Source: Cupriavidus taiwanensis LMG 19424
Lineage (GTDB): Bacteria > Pseudomonadota > Gammaproteobacteria > Burkholderiales > Burkholderiaceae
NCBI RefSeq assembly: GCF_000069785.1
Contig: NC_010530.1
Span: 1,544,001 to 1,608,000 of the forward strand
Length of the DNA stretch: 64,000 bases
Direction: 5' to 3'
Position numbers and translations under genes: made by a program. Below the pieces are notes generated by a model that did no database searches, was not told the origin of the DNA, and saw only the letters and a program-made list of their open reading frames with translations. Every line of letters begins with the position of its first letter. The stretch's first letter is position 1. Of this stretch, positions 18,406 through 27,665 are shown piece by piece.

Positions 18406-19361
18406 GCCCGGTCGAGGTCTCGGTCGTCATTCCGGTCTACAACGAAGAAGACGGGCTGCAAGCCCTGTTCGACCGCCTCTATCCGGCGCTGGATGGCCTC
18501 GGTGAATCGTACGAGGTCATCTTCATCAACGACGGCAGCGTCGACCGCTCGGCGCAGCTGCTGGCGGCGCAATTCCACAAGCGCCCGGACGTGACCCGGG
18601 TGGTGCTGTTCAACGGCAACTTCGGCCAGCACATGGCGATCCTGGCGGGCTTCGAGCACACCCGCGGCAAGATCGTGATCACGCTGGACGCCGACCTGCA
18701 AAACCCGCCCGAGGAAATCCCGCGGCTGGTCGAGACCATGCGCGCCGGCCACGACTATGTCGGCACCATCCGCCGCCAGCGCAACGACACGGCGTTCCGC
18801 CGTTATGCCTCGCGCGCGATGAACGGGCTGCGCGAGCGCATCACCAAGATCCGCATGACGGACCAGGGCTGCATGCTGCGCGCCTATGACCGCAACGTGA
18901 TCGACACCATCAACGCGTGCCGCGAGGTCAACACCTTCATTCCGGCGCTGGCGTACACCTTTGCCTCGAACCCGGTCGAGATCGAGGTCGGCCACGAGCA
19001 GCGCCACGCGGGCGAATCGAAGTACTCGGTGTACCAGCTGATCCGCCTGAACTTCGACCTGGTCACCGGCTTCTCGATCGTGCCTTTGCAGTGGTTCTCG
19101 GCCATCGGCACCGTGCTCTCGCTGCTGTCCGGGGTGCTGTTCGTGGTGCTGCTGGTGCGGCGCTTCGTGCTGGGCTCCGAAGTGCAGGGGGTGTTCACGC
19201 TGTTCGCCATGAATTTCTTCCTGATCGGCATCCTGCTGTTCGGCGTGGGCCTGCTGGGCGAATACGTCGGCCGCATCTACCAGGAAGTGCGCGACCGCCC
19301 GCGCTACCGCATCAAGGCCGTGCTGGAAGCCGACCCGGTCCGCACCGGCGTGGAGTCATGA
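18384..19361 (+). CDS. arnC: Undecaprenyl-phosphate 4-deoxy-4-formamido-L-arabinose transferase (ArnC)
   Basis: A 325-residue GT2 glycosyltransferase. The N-terminal GT-A domain starts VSVVIPVYNEEDGLQ, has the nucleotide site ITLDADLQNPPEEIPRLV (DAD motif) and RMTDQGCMLRAY. Two C-terminal transmembrane helices (about residues 235-260 and 270-295) anchor it in the inner membrane. It loads formylated L-Ara4N onto undecaprenyl phosphate. The ATG at 18384 gives an N terminus like that of E. coli ArnC; the ATG at 18402, which makes a 4-base ATGA overlap with arnB, is the alternative start. Confidence 0.92.
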   Translation: MQTSFPMSPVEVSVVIPVYNEEDGLQALFDRLYPALDGLGESYEVIFINDGSVDRSAQLLAAQFHKRPDVTRVVLFNGNFGQHMAILAGFEHTRGKIVITLDADLQNPPEEIPRLVETMRAGHDYVGTIRRQRNDTAFRRYASRAMNGLRERITKIRMTDQGCMLRAYDRNVIDTINACREVNTFIPALAYTFASNPVEIEVGHEQRHAGESKYSVYQLIRLNFDLVTGFSIVPLQWFSAIGTVLSLLSGVLFVVLLVRRFVLGSEVQGVFTLFAMNFFLIGILLFGVGLLGEYVGRIYQEVRDRPRYRIKAVLEADPVRTGVES

Positions 19362-20299
19362 TGCGCGCCGTAGTCTTTGCCTACCACAATGTCGGCGACC
19401 GCTGCCTGCGCGTGCTGCATGCGCGCGGCGTGGACGTGGCGCTGGTGATCACGCACCGCGACCGGCCCGACGAGAACATCTGGTTCCGCCGCGTGGCCGA
19501 CACCGCCACCGAACTGGGCGTCCCCTTCATCTTTGGCGAGGACCCGGCCGATCCCTCTGTCGAACAGGCGGTGCGCGACGCACGCCCGGATGTCATCTTC
19601 TCGTTCTACTATCGCGCCATGATCCCCGCCGGCGTGCTGGCGCTGGCACCGGGGGGCGCGTTCAACATGCATGGCTCGCTGCTGCCGAAATACCGCGGCC
19701 GCGTGCCGGTCAACTGGGCGGTGCTGCACGGCGAGACCGAGACCGGCGCCACGCTGCACGTGATGGAAGCCAGGCCCGACGCGGGCGATATCGTCGACCA
19801 GACCGCCGTGCCGATCCTGCCTGACGATACCGCCGGGGAGGTGTTCGAGAAGGTCACCGTGGCGGCCGAGCAGACGCTGTGGCGCGCCCTGCCCGCGATG
19901 ATGGCGGGACAGACGCCGCGCCGTCCGAACCGGCTGGCCGAAGGCAGCTACTACTCGGGGCGCAAGCCCGAGGACGGCCGCATCGACTGGAACCGCCCCG
20001 CCGCCGAGGTCTACAACCTGATCCGCGCGGTCGCGCCGCCCTATCCCGGCGCTTTCACGGAACTTGCCGGACAGCGCTTCATCGTGGCGCAGGCGCGCCG
20101 ACCGCTGCCGGGTGCGGCGCCGATGCCCGCCGGCACGCCAGCCGGCCTGCAGGTGCGCGACGGCCAGGTGGTCGGCGTGTGCGGCGACGGCGGTCTCATC
20201 ATCGTCACGCAACTGCTGGCACAGGATGGCACGGCCGTCACGCCGCAGGCGCTTGCCGGACATCTCCATACCGAACAGTCCAACGAGGAAAACCGATGA
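19358..20299 (+). CDS. arnA: UDP-L-Ara4N formyltransferase (stand-alone ArnA N-terminal domain)
   Basis: A 313-residue formyltransferase matching only the N-terminal half of enterobacterial ArnA. The catalytic triad of the Fmt/ArnA family is in place: Asn and His in FNMHGSLLPKYRGR (about N103 and H105) and Asp in PDAGDIVDQ (about D144). It transfers a formyl group from N10-formyl-tetrahydrofolate to UDP-L-Ara4N. In E. coli this domain is fused to the UDP-glucuronate decarboxylase; here that is the next gene, joined by a 4-base ATGA overlap. ATG codons at 19358 and 19361 are both possible starts. Confidence 0.92.
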   Translation: MMRAVVFAYHNVGDRCLRVLHARGVDVALVITHRDRPDENIWFRRVADTATELGVPFIFGEDPADPSVEQAVRDARPDVIFSFYYRAMIPAGVLALAPGGAFNMHGSLLPKYRGRVPVNWAVLHGETETGATLHVMEARPDAGDIVDQTAVPILPDDTAGEVFEKVTVAAEQTLWRALPAMMAGQTPRRPNRLAEGSYYSGRKPEDGRIDWNRPAAEVYNLIRAVAPPYPGAFTELAGQRFIVAQARRPLPGAAPMPAGTPAGLQVRDGQVVGVCGDGGLIIVTQLLAQDGTAVTPQALAGHLHTEQSNEENR

Positions 20300-21348
20300 A
20301 AAAGGTCCTGATTCTTGGCGTCAACGGCTTCATCGGCCACCACCTGACGCGCCGCATCCTGGAAACCACGTCGTGGGAAGTCTACGGCATGGACATGAAC
20401 ACGGACCGCCTCGGCGATCTCGTCGAGCATCCGCGCATGCACTTCTTCGAGGGCGACATCACCATCAACAAGGAGTGGATCGAGTACAACATCCGCAAGT
20501 GCGACGTGGTGCTGCCGCTGGTGGCCATCGCCACCCCGGCCACCTACGTGCGCCAGCCGCTGCGCGTGTTCGAGCTCGACTTCGAAGCCAACCTGCCGAT
20601 CGTGCGCGCCGCGGTCAAGTACGGCAAGCACCTGGTGTTCCCGTCGACCTCCGAGGTCTACGGCATGTGCAGCGACGAGGAGTTCGACCCCGACGCCTCG
20701 CCGCTGGTCTACGGCCCGATCAACAAGCCGCGCTGGATCTATGCCTGCTCCAAGCAGCTGATGGACCGCGTGATCCACGCCTACGGCATGGAACAGGGCC
20801 TGAACTACACGCTGTTCCGCCCCTTCAACTGGATCGGCGCGGGGCTGGACTCGATCTTCGAATCGAAGGAAGGCTCGTCGCGCGTGGTGACGCAGTTCCT
20901 CGGCCACATCGTGCGCGGCGAACCGATCAAACTGGTCGACGGCGGCGCGCAGCAACGCGCCTTCGCCGACATCGCCGACGGCATCAGCGCGCTGATGCGC
21001 ATCATCGAGAACCCGGGCGGCGTGGCCAGCGGCAAGATCTACAACATCGGCAACCCCGGCAATATCCACTCGGTGCGCGAGCTGGCCGAGATGATGCTGA
21101 AGATGGCCGCCGACTACCCGGAGTACGCGCAGCAGGCGCGCCTCACCAAAATCGTCGAGACCTCGTCGGGCGACTTCTACGGCAAGGGCTACCAGGACGT
21201 GCAGCACCGCGTGCCGAAGATCGACAACACCATCGAGGAACTGGGCTGGCGCCCGGAGATCGGCATGGAAGCGGCGCTGCGCCGCATCTTCGAGGCGTAC
21301 CGGAGCAAGGTGGTCGAGGCCCGTACCCTGGTCGGTTCCGGCAACTGA
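20296..21348 (+). CDS. UDP-glucuronate decarboxylase/dehydrogenase (stand-alone ArnA C-terminal domain)
   Basis: A 350-residue extended short-chain dehydrogenase. It has the Rossmann motif GVNGFIGHH at the N terminus, PSTSEVYGMC with the Ser/Glu pair typical of ArnA decarboxylases, the catalytic YACSK, and a C-terminal FNWIGAGLDSIFESKEGSSRVVTQF segment that is essentially ArnA. It oxidises UDP-glucuronate with NAD and decarboxylates it to UDP-4-keto-arabinose for ArnB. GAGGAA precedes the ATG, which overlaps the formyltransferase stop by 4 bases. No UDP-glucose dehydrogenase gene (ugd) is in the window; it must be elsewhere. Confidence 0.93.
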   Translation: MKKVLILGVNGFIGHHLTRRILETTSWEVYGMDMNTDRLGDLVEHPRMHFFEGDITINKEWIEYNIRKCDVVLPLVAIATPATYVRQPLRVFELDFEANLPIVRAAVKYGKHLVFPSTSEVYGMCSDEEFDPDASPLVYGPINKPRWIYACSKQLMDRVIHAYGMEQGLNYTLFRPFNWIGAGLDSIFESKEGSSRVVTQFLGHIVRGEPIKLVDGGAQQRAFADIADGISALMRIIENPGGVASGKIYNIGNPGNIHSVRELAEMMLKMAADYPEYAQQARLTKIVETSSGDFYGKGYQDVQHRVPKIDNTIEELGWRPEIGMEAALRRIFEAYRSKVVEARTLVGSGN

Positions 21349-21361
21349 GCGCGCAACGGAC

Positions 21362-22261
21362 ATGGCACGCATTGCCCTGAAGGTAGACGTCGACACGCTG
21401 CGCGGCACCCGCGAAGGCGTGCCCCGGTTGCTGTCGATGCTGGCGGCCGCGCAGGCACAGGCCACCTTCCTGTTCAGCCTGGGCCCGGACCATACCGGCT
21501 GGGCGCTGCGGCGCGTGTTCCGCCGCGGCTTCCTGCAGAAGGTGTCGCGCACCTCGGTGGTGTCGAACTACGGCTTGCGCACGCTGATGTACGGCGTGCT
21601 GCTGCCCGGCCCGGACATCGGCCGCAAGGGTGCCGCCGAGATGCGCGCGGCGCGCAGCGCCGGCCATGAATGCGGCATCCACACCTGGGACCACGTCTAC
21701 TGGCAGGACAATGTGCGCGGGCGCGATGCCGCCTGGACCCGCGACCAGATGCAGCGCGCCTTCGCGCGCTTTCGCGAGATCTTCGGCGAGCCCCCGGCCA
21801 CGCACGGCGCAGCCGGCTGGCAGATGAACGAGGCCGCGTTCCGCCAGATCGATATCTGGGGCATGGCGTACGCGTCCGACGGCCGCGGCAACGGGCCCTA
21901 TGTCCCCACCATCGGCGGCGTGCCGTGCCGGCACGTGCAGATGCCGACCACGCTGCCGACGCTGGATGAGCTGATCGGCACCGACGGCCTGACCGAGGAC
22001 ATCGTCCACACGGCGCTGCTGAAGCTGACCGAAGGCACGCGCGACCATGTGTTCACGCTGCATGCCGAACTGGAAGGCGGCAAGCTGGCGCCCGTGTTCG
22101 AACGGCTGCTGGCGGGCTGGCGTGCGCAGGGGCACGAGCTGGTGTCGATGGGCACGTGGTATCGCGGGCTGGACTGCGCGACACTGCCGCGCCTGCCGGT
22201 GACGTGGGGGGAGATTCCGGGGCGCAGCGGGGAGTTGATCGTGCAGCCGTCACCCGGCTGA
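21362..22261 (+). CDS. arnD: 4-deoxy-4-formamido-L-arabinose-phosphoundecaprenol deformylase (ArnD)
   Basis: A 299-residue polysaccharide-deacetylase-fold (CE4/NodB-like) protein. The metal-binding Asp is in the opening ALKVDVDTLRGTREGVPRLL, the ATFLFSLGPDHTG segment is diagnostic for ArnD, and HECGIHTWDHVYWQD holds the two metal-ligand His residues. The catalytic His lies in the C-terminal DHVFTLHAELEGG. It removes the formyl group from undecaprenyl-phosphate-linked Ara4N before flipping. It is the last gene of the arn operon, 13 bases after the decarboxylase. Confidence 0.93.
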   Translation: MARIALKVDVDTLRGTREGVPRLLSMLAAAQAQATFLFSLGPDHTGWALRRVFRRGFLQKVSRTSVVSNYGLRTLMYGVLLPGPDIGRKGAAEMRAARSAGHECGIHTWDHVYWQDNVRGRDAAWTRDQMQRAFARFREIFGEPPATHGAAGWQMNEAAFRQIDIWGMAYASDGRGNGPYVPTIGGVPCRHVQMPTTLPTLDELIGTDGLTEDIVHTALLKLTEGTRDHVFTLHAELEGGKLAPVFERLLAGWRAQGHELVSMGTWYRGLDCATLPRLPVTWGEIPGRSGELIVQPSPG

Positions 22262-22290
22262 CGAGCGGTCGCACCAAGCTATGGGGTACT

Positions 22291-22315
22291 CCTTCTCTCG
22301 CTTGCGGGAGGGAAG
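22291..22315. repeat. Imperfect hairpin resembling a dispersed intergenic repeat
   Basis: CTTCTCTCGC-TT-GCGGGAGGGAAG forms an imperfect stem between the converging arnD and P-type ATPase genes. It resembles the perfect hairpin at 48480 and may be a REP-like element or a shared terminator. Confidence 0.4.
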
Positions 22316-22332
22316 CAAACCGTCAGCAAGGA

Positions 22333-24681
22333 TCACCCCCCGCGCCGCGCCCCCACCCGCAGCCCGTTGAACACCACCAGCAGGCTCGCCCCCATGTCGG
22401 CGAACACTGCCATCCACATCGTGCCCATCCCCAGCACCGTCAGCACCAGGAACACCGCCTTGATGCCCAGCGCCAGCGCGATGTTCTGCCTGAGGATGGT
22501 GGCGGTGCGGCGCGACAGCCGCACGAACGCCGGGATCTTGCGCAGGTCGTCGTCCATCAGCGCCACGTCGGCGGTCTCGATGGCGGTGTCGGTGCCTGCG
22601 GCGCCCATGGCGAAGCCGACATCGGCACGCGCCAGCGCCGGGGCGTCGTTGATGCCGTCGCCGACCATGCCGATGCGGCCGCCGCGGGCGTGGGCCGCGC
22701 CGGCCAGCGCGGCAATGGCATCGGCCTTGTCCTGCGGCAGCTGATTGCCGCGCGCTTCGTCGATGCCGACCTGCGCCGCGATCGCCTGCGCGGTGTGCGG
22801 GTTATCGCCGGACAGCATCAGCGTCTTGACGCCCAGCGCATGCAGTTCGGCAATCGCCTGGCGGCTGGTGTCGCGCACGGTGTCGGCCACCGCGAACAGC
22901 GCCAGCGCCGTGGCCGCGCCCTGGTCATTGACCCGCGCCAGCAGCACCACAGTCTTGCCCTCGCGCTCCAGCGCTTCCAGCCGCGCTTCCAGCGCCGGCG
23001 AGCACGCGCCCATCTCATGCACCAGCCGGTGGTTGCCAAGCCGGTATTCCACGCCCTGCACCGTGCCGCGCGTGCCGCGCCCCGCCAGCGCCTCGAACGC
23101 CTCCACCGGCAGCGTGTCGATCCCGTCGGCCCGCGCCGCCGCGGCCACCGCGCGCGAAACCGGGTGGTCGGAGCGCGCCGCCAGGCTGGCGGCAATGGCG
23201 CGCGCGTGCGGGACATCGTCGGCAAGCAGCGCATGGTCGGTCTGCGCGGGCTTGCCGTGCGTGATGGTGCCGGTCTTGTCCAGCGCCACCCAGGCCAGTT
23301 CGCGGCCCTGCTCCAGGTAGACCCCGCCCTTGACCAGGATGCCGCGCCGCGCGGCCGCGGCCAGCCCGCTGACGATGGTGACCGGGGTGGAAATCACCAG
23401 CGCGCACGGGCACGCGATCACCAGCAGCACCAGCGCCTTGTAGATCCAGTCCACCCAGCCGCCGCCGGCCACCAGCGGGGGCACCACTGCCACCGCCAGC
23501 GCGATCGCGAACACCGTGGGCGTGTAGATGCGCGCGAACTGGTCGACAAAGCGCTGCGTGGGCGCGCGGCTGCCCTGCGCGGCTTCCACCGCGTGGATGA
23601 TGCGCGCCAGCGTCGAATCGCTGGCCGGCGCGGTCACGGTGTACTCCAGCTCGCCGGACTGGTTGATCGAGCCCGCGTATAGCGCATCCCCTTCGGCCTT
23701 GTCGACCGGCACGCTTTCGCCGGTGATGGGCGCCTGGTCCAGCGCCGACTGGCCGCGCACGACCTTGCCGTCAAGGGCCACGCGCTCGCCCGGGCGCAGG
23801 CGCACCAGCGTGCCGACGGCCACGCCGGCGGCCGGCACGGTCTCCCATCTGCCATCGGCGCGGCGCACCGTGGCTTGTTCCGGCGCCATCGCCATCAGGC
23901 CGCGGATGGCATTGCGGGCCCGGTCCAGCGACGTCGCCTCGATGCGCTCGGCCAGCGCGAACAGCACCATGACCATCGCCGCTTCCGGCCACTGGCGCAG
24001 CAGCAGCGCGCCGGTGACGGCGATGCTCATCAGCGCGTTGATGTTCAGGTTGGCGTTGCGCAGCGCGATCCAGCCCTTGCGGTAGGTGATCAGCCCGCCC
24101 AGCGCGACCGCGGCAAGTGCCAGCACCGCCGGCAGCCACGGCAAACCCAGGCCCAGCCATTCCGTCGCCTCGGCCCCCAGCGCGGCGACACCGGCCATCG
24201 CCAGCGGCCACCACGGCTTGCGTCCGGCGGTTTCGGGCAGCACTTGCTGCGCCGCTTCGGCGCCAAGCGGCACCGGCCGCATGCCCAGGCTTTCGATGGC
24301 CCTGGCCACCGGCTCCGCCGACGGCAGCGTATGGTGCACCGTCAGCACGCGCTGGATCAGGTTGAATTCGAGCGCGGCGATGCCGGCCATGCCGCCCAGC
24401 TTGTTGCGGATCAGCGTTTCCTCGGTCGGGCAGTCCATGGCGTCGATGCGCCAGGCCGCGGTGCTGGCGCCGGCAGGAACCTCGACCCGTGCCCGCTCCG
24501 TCAGCGCGACGGTGGACGCGCAGCCGCCGCCGCAGCACGCGGCAGGCGCCGGGTCAGGAGCATGAGCATGGGCATGGGCATGGGCATGGGCGTGATCATG
24601 CCCATGACAGGCGCCATGTGGCCCGTCGTGCCGGGTGGCGTGATCGTGAGGAAGAGCGTCTTCAGGTGACGTGCGAGCCAT
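22333..24681 (-). CDS. P1B-type heavy metal ATPase (Zn2+/Cd2+/Pb2+ efflux)
   Basis: A 782-residue metal-exporting ATPase. The N terminus is unusual: a run of alternating His-Ala (HDHAHAHAHAHAHA) and CCGGGC before a heavy-metal-associated domain whose site reads MDCPTEE (Asp-Cys...Glu-Glu), the ZntA/CadA type for divalent Zn/Cd/Pb. Eight helices carry the CPC motif (VIACPCALVIS), phosphorylation Asp in DKTGT (about D468), TGES actuator loop, HP motif (SDHPVS) and GDGINDAPAL hinge. The His/Ala codons form a GCATGG-like microrepeat near 24560-24605. It exports excess divalent metal from the cytoplasm. A MerR-type promoter sits just upstream. Confidence 0.94.
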   Translation of the reverse strand: MARTSPEDALPHDHATRHDGPHGACHGHDHAHAHAHAHAHAPDPAPAACCGGGCASTVALTERARVEVPAGASTAAWRIDAMDCPTEETLIRNKLGGMAGIAALEFNLIQRVLTVHHTLPSAEPVARAIESLGMRPVPLGAEAAQQVLPETAGRKPWWPLAMAGVAALGAEATEWLGLGLPWLPAVLALAAVALGGLITYRKGWIALRNANLNINALMSIAVTGALLLRQWPEAAMVMVLFALAERIEATSLDRARNAIRGLMAMAPEQATVRRADGRWETVPAAGVAVGTLVRLRPGERVALDGKVVRGQSALDQAPITGESVPVDKAEGDALYAGSINQSGELEYTVTAPASDSTLARIIHAVEAAQGSRAPTQRFVDQFARIYTPTVFAIALAVAVVPPLVAGGGWVDWIYKALVLLVIACPCALVISTPVTIVSGLAAAARRGILVKGGVYLEQGRELAWVALDKTGTITHGKPAQTDHALLADDVPHARAIAASLAARSDHPVSRAVAAAARADGIDTLPVEAFEALAGRGTRGTVQGVEYRLGNHRLVHEMGACSPALEARLEALEREGKTVVLLARVNDQGAATALALFAVADTVRDTSRQAIAELHALGVKTLMLSGDNPHTAQAIAAQVGIDEARGNQLPQDKADAIAALAGAAHARGGRIGMVGDGINDAPALARADVGFAMGAAGTDTAIETADVALMDDDLRKIPAFVRLSRRTATILRQNIALALGIKAVFLVLTVLGMGTMWMAVFADMGASLLVVFNGLRVGARRGG

Positions 24682-24714
24682 GTCTTGTTGTTGCCGCTGG
24701 TTTGACCTGATGAC

Positions 24715-24745
24715 ATTGAAGACCCTGTAGTGGCTACAGAGTCAA
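24715..24745 (-). promoter_or_regulatory. MerR-family (CadR/PbrR/ZntR-type) promoter of the metal ATPase
   Basis: On the minus strand, TTGACT (-35, 24740-24745) and TTCAAT (-10, 24715-24720) are separated by an overlong 19-bp spacer that contains the dyad CTGTAG-N3-CTACAG (24725-24739). The overlong spacer with an internal dyad is the hallmark of promoters activated by MerR-family metal sensors through DNA twisting. No merR-type gene is in the window. Confidence 0.9.
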
Positions 24746-24787
24746 GCGGCATGGCGGTCGCGATGCCGGCCATGCCGCGGCGAGCCG

Positions 24788-25198
24788 CTAGTGCTCGCAG
24801 TTGACCATCCACGACATGCCGAAACGGTCCACCAGCATGCCGAAGCCTTCGGCCCAGAAGGTCTTCTGGTATGGCACCACCACCTGTCCGCCTTCGCTCA
24901 GCCCTTCGAAGATACGCTGGCCTTCGTCACGGCCGACTCCGCCCACCGACAGGCTGAAGCCACTGAACGCAGGGCGTTCGCCCGGACGGCCATCGGAAGC
25001 CATCACCTGGTTCTCGCCGATCTGCAGGTTGGCGTGCATCACCTTGTCTTTCCAGTCCTCGGGCACCGCCATGCCCTGCTCCTGCGGCGCCTCCTTGTAG
25101 CGCATCGCAAACGTGACCTGCGCCCCCAGCACCTTGCCGTAAAAGGCCACGGCTTCGTCGAAACGGCCGCCGAAATCCAGATAGGGTTGCACCTGCAT
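24788..25198 (-). CDS. VOC-family protein (PhnB/glyoxalase-like)
   Basis: A 136-residue vicinal-oxygen-chelate fold protein. It opens QPYLDFGGRFDEAVAFYGKVLGAQV, the standard first beta-alpha-beta unit of PhnB-like proteins, and ends with FWAEGFGMLVDRFGMSWMVNCEH, the family's C terminus. These proteins are usually small cytoplasmic domains of unknown substrate, sometimes annotated as ubiquinone methyltransferase-like in error. The ATG at 25196-25198 has AGGAG six bases upstream; the 28-codon extension in the open frame is not needed. The MerR-type promoter lies 3' of this gene, so the ATPase need not be co-transcribed with it. Confidence 0.85.
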   Translation of the reverse strand: MQVQPYLDFGGRFDEAVAFYGKVLGAQVTFAMRYKEAPQEQGMAVPEDWKDKVMHANLQIGENQVMASDGRPGERPAFSGFSLSVGGVGRDEGQRIFEGLSEGGQVVVPYQKTFWAEGFGMLVDRFGMSWMVNCEH

Positions 25199-25316
25199 GT
25201 TGCTCTCCTGGTTGTCCATCGGTTTGCATGACATGAGACCGGCCGGGCGCTGCGGGTCGAGCGCGGCCGGCACGCGCGCCATTATGCGCGCGCGCCGGGC
25301 CAGTGCAAGTGCGGGT

Positions 25317-26774
25317 TCAGGCGACGGCGGCAGGGGCGGCAGCCGCAGGCATCGGCACCGGCTCGGCCGGGAACTGCAGCGTGAACACGGTCAGTCCGTC
25401 GACGCTGCGCACCGTCACGCTGCCGCCATGCAGCCGCATGATGGTATCGACGATGGCCAGCCCCAGCCCCGTCGACGCCGCCGAGTTGCGCCGCGACGGA
25501 TCGGCGCGGTAAAAGCGGCCGAAGATATGCGGCAGCGTCTCCGGCGGAATCGCCGGGCCCGGGTTGCTGACGCGGATGCTGGTGCCGGTGCCGGTGCCCG
25601 TGGCGGTGGGCGCGCGGGCGACATCGACCCGCACCGTGCTGCCCGCCGGAGCATGGCGCAGGGCATTGTCCAGCAGGTTGGTCACCGCGCGCCGCAGCAG
25701 CGTCTGGTCGGCCTGTACGGGGGCGGAGCCGGTGACCGACAGCACCACCTCGCGGTCCGCCGCCACGGCTTCGAAGTACTCGGCCATCTTGTCGAGCTCT
25801 TCGCGCGCGTCCAGCGTGCGCACGTCCAGCGCCACCTGTGCATGGTCGGCGCGCGCCAGGAACAGCATGTTCTCGATCATCCGCGCCAGGCGCTCGTATT
25901 CCTCCAGGTTGGACTCGAGCAGCGCTTCATACTCGGCCGTCTTGCGGCTTTGCGCCAGCGTGACCTGGGTCTGGCCGATCAGGTTGCTGATCGGCGTGCG
26001 GAAGTCATGGGCGAGGTCGGCCGAAAACTCGGACAGCCGCGAAAAGCTGTCCTGCAGCCGCGCCAGCATGTCGTTGAGCGCCGCCGCCAGCTCGCGCAAC
26101 TCCGCCGGCGCGCTGCCCACGTCGAGCCGCGTGGCCAGGCGGCTGGTGGTCACCGCGGCGGCGTCGGCGGCCATGCGCCGCAGCGGCCGCAGCGCGCGCC
26201 GCGCCAGCGCAAAGCCCAGCCCGGCCGCCACCGCCGCGCCGCACAGCGTGGCCCACAGCAGCTGGTGGCGATATTCGCGGATCAGCGCGACGCGATAGCC
26301 GGCATCGCGCAGCACCACGATTTCCACGGCCTTGTCCGAATCGCCCAGCTGGCCCAGCGCGGCAATGCCGCGCGACGGCACGCCGTTCTTCGGCCGCCAG
26401 GTCTGCAGCATGGCCTTGTCGGGTTGCGTGGTGGCGGGCAGCACGCGCAGCGGCGGCAGGGTCTCGTTGCGCGGGTTCAGCGTGACCAGCGGCTCGCCCT
26501 GGCGCGTGCGCACCACCAGGATCAGGCCTTCGTGGCCCATCGCGATATCGGCAAAGCGGTGGGTATCGGCGCGGATCTCGGCTTCGCTGCGCACCTCGCG
26601 CAGCAGGTGGCGCACCAGCAGCACCTCGCCCACCAGTTCGCTTTCATCGCGTCCTTCCAGCTGGGCCGACAGCGCGCTCGACAGGTACGCCGCCACGCTG
26701 GCGAGGATTGCCGCCGTGGCCAGGCCGTATGCCAGCGCCAGCCGCGTGGTGAGCGAAGACGGCAGCCGCATCAT
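25317..26774 (-). CDS. Heavy-metal-type sensor histidine kinase (CzcS/CopS/IrlS-like)
   Basis: A 485-residue inner-membrane kinase. Helix 1 is at about residues 10-33, a periplasmic sensor loop runs to about 168, helix 2 at about 170-192, then HAMP, HisKA with H256 in [16 protein letters not shown], and HATPase (N box LLDNALRH, G box STGLGLAIV). The CzcS/CopS family normally has HELRTP; DFRTP is a small deviation. It starts with a 4-base ATGA overlap with the response regulator. The nearby Zn/Cd ATPase supports a metal signal, but the periplasmic loop shows no obvious His/Cys cluster, so the ligand is inferred. Confidence 0.9.
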   Translation of the reverse strand: MMRLPSSLTTRLALAYGLATAAILASVAAYLSSALSAQLEGRDESELVGEVLLVRHLLREVRSEAEIRADTHRFADIAMGHEGLILVVRTRQGEPLVTLNPRNETLPPLRVLPATTQPDKAMLQTWRPKNGVPSRGIAALGQLGDSDKAVEIVVLRDAGYRVALIREYRHQLLWATLCGAAVAAGLGFALARRALRPLRRMAADAAAVTTSRLATRLDVGSAPAELRELAAALNDMLARLQDSFSRLSEFSADLAHDFRTPISNLIGQTQVTLAQSRKTAEYEALLESNLEEYERLARMIENMLFLARADHAQVALDVRTLDAREELDKMAEYFEAVAADREVVLSVTGSAPVQADQTLLRRAVTNLLDNALRHAPAGSTVRVDVARAPTATGTGTGTSIRVSNPGPAIPPETLPHIFGRFYRADPSRRNSAASTGLGLAIVDTIMRLHGGSVTVRSVDGLTVFTLQFPAEPVPMPAAAAPAAVA

Positions 26775-27460
26775 GCGTCTTGCACCCGGTCATCGCCGTC
26801 GTCCAGCACATAGCCCATGCCGCGGCGCGTATGGATCAGCTTGCGCGGGAACGGGTCGTCGACCTTGGCGCGCAGGCGCCGGATCGACACGTCGACCACA
26901 TTGGTGTTGCTGTCGAAATTGACATCCCACACCTGCGAAGCGATCAGCGAGCGCGACAGCACCTCGCCGCGCCGGCGCGCCAGCAGGTACAGCAGCGCAA
27001 ACTCCTTGGAGGTCAGGTCGATCTTCTGGCCGGCGCGCACCACGCGGCGGCGGATGGCGTCGATCTGCAGGTCGGCCACTTCGATGAACTCGCTCTCGCG
27101 CAGCGGGCCGCGGCGCAGGATGGTGCGGATGCGCAGCACCAGCTCGGCAAAGGCAAAGGGCTTGACCATGTAGTCGTCCGCGCCGAGCTCAAGGCCCTTG
27201 AGGCGGTCCGACAGCTCGTCGCGCGCGGTCAGGAACAGCACCGGCGTGTCGCGCTCGCGGCGCAGCTCGCGCAGCACCTCCCAGCCGTCCAGCCCGGGCA
27301 GCATCACGTCCAGCACGATCAGGTCATAAGGATGCTCGCGCGCGTGGGCCAGGCCGTCCGCGCCGTCGCGCGCCAGGTCCACCACGAAGCCGGATTCGGT
27401 CAGGCCCTTGTGCAGGTAGTCGCCTGCCTTGGGTTCGTCCTCGACAATCAGGATACGCAT
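26771..27460 (-). CDS. OmpR-family response regulator (CzcR/CopR/IrlR-like)
   Basis: A 229-residue two-component regulator. The receiver domain has the acidic pocket (VEDEP), phosphoacceptor D51 in [17 protein letters not shown] in LFLTARD and K in DDYMVKPF. The C-terminal winged helix has the heavy-metal-family sequence [54 protein letters not shown], ending RGMGYVL. It pairs with the kinase encoded immediately downstream. The promoter should lie in 27461-27665, shared with the divergent exported protein gene. Confidence 0.93.
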   Translation of the reverse strand: MRILIVEDEPKAGDYLHKGLTESGFVVDLARDGADGLAHAREHPYDLIVLDVMLPGLDGWEVLRELRRERDTPVLFLTARDELSDRLKGLELGADDYMVKPFAFAELVLRIRTILRRGPLRESEFIEVADLQIDAIRRRVVRAGQKIDLTSKEFALLYLLARRRGEVLSRSLIASQVWDVNFDSNTNVVDVSIRRLRAKVDDPFPRKLIHTRRGMGYVLDDGDDRVQDA

Positions 27461-27665
27461 GATTCAGTCACTTTCCGGCGGCCCAGTGCCGCCATGGCGT
27501 AACGCTAGCCGAGGATGGCGGCAAATGGGTAAAGATTGCAGAAATGTCATCGCCATGCCAACGCAATGCCACGGCATGGCCGCGCAAAACACCGGTAGAA
27601 TGCGCGCTCACCGCCCTTGCGCGACTGGCCCGCGCATCTTCCTCCATTCTGCCGGTTTCCCTGCG

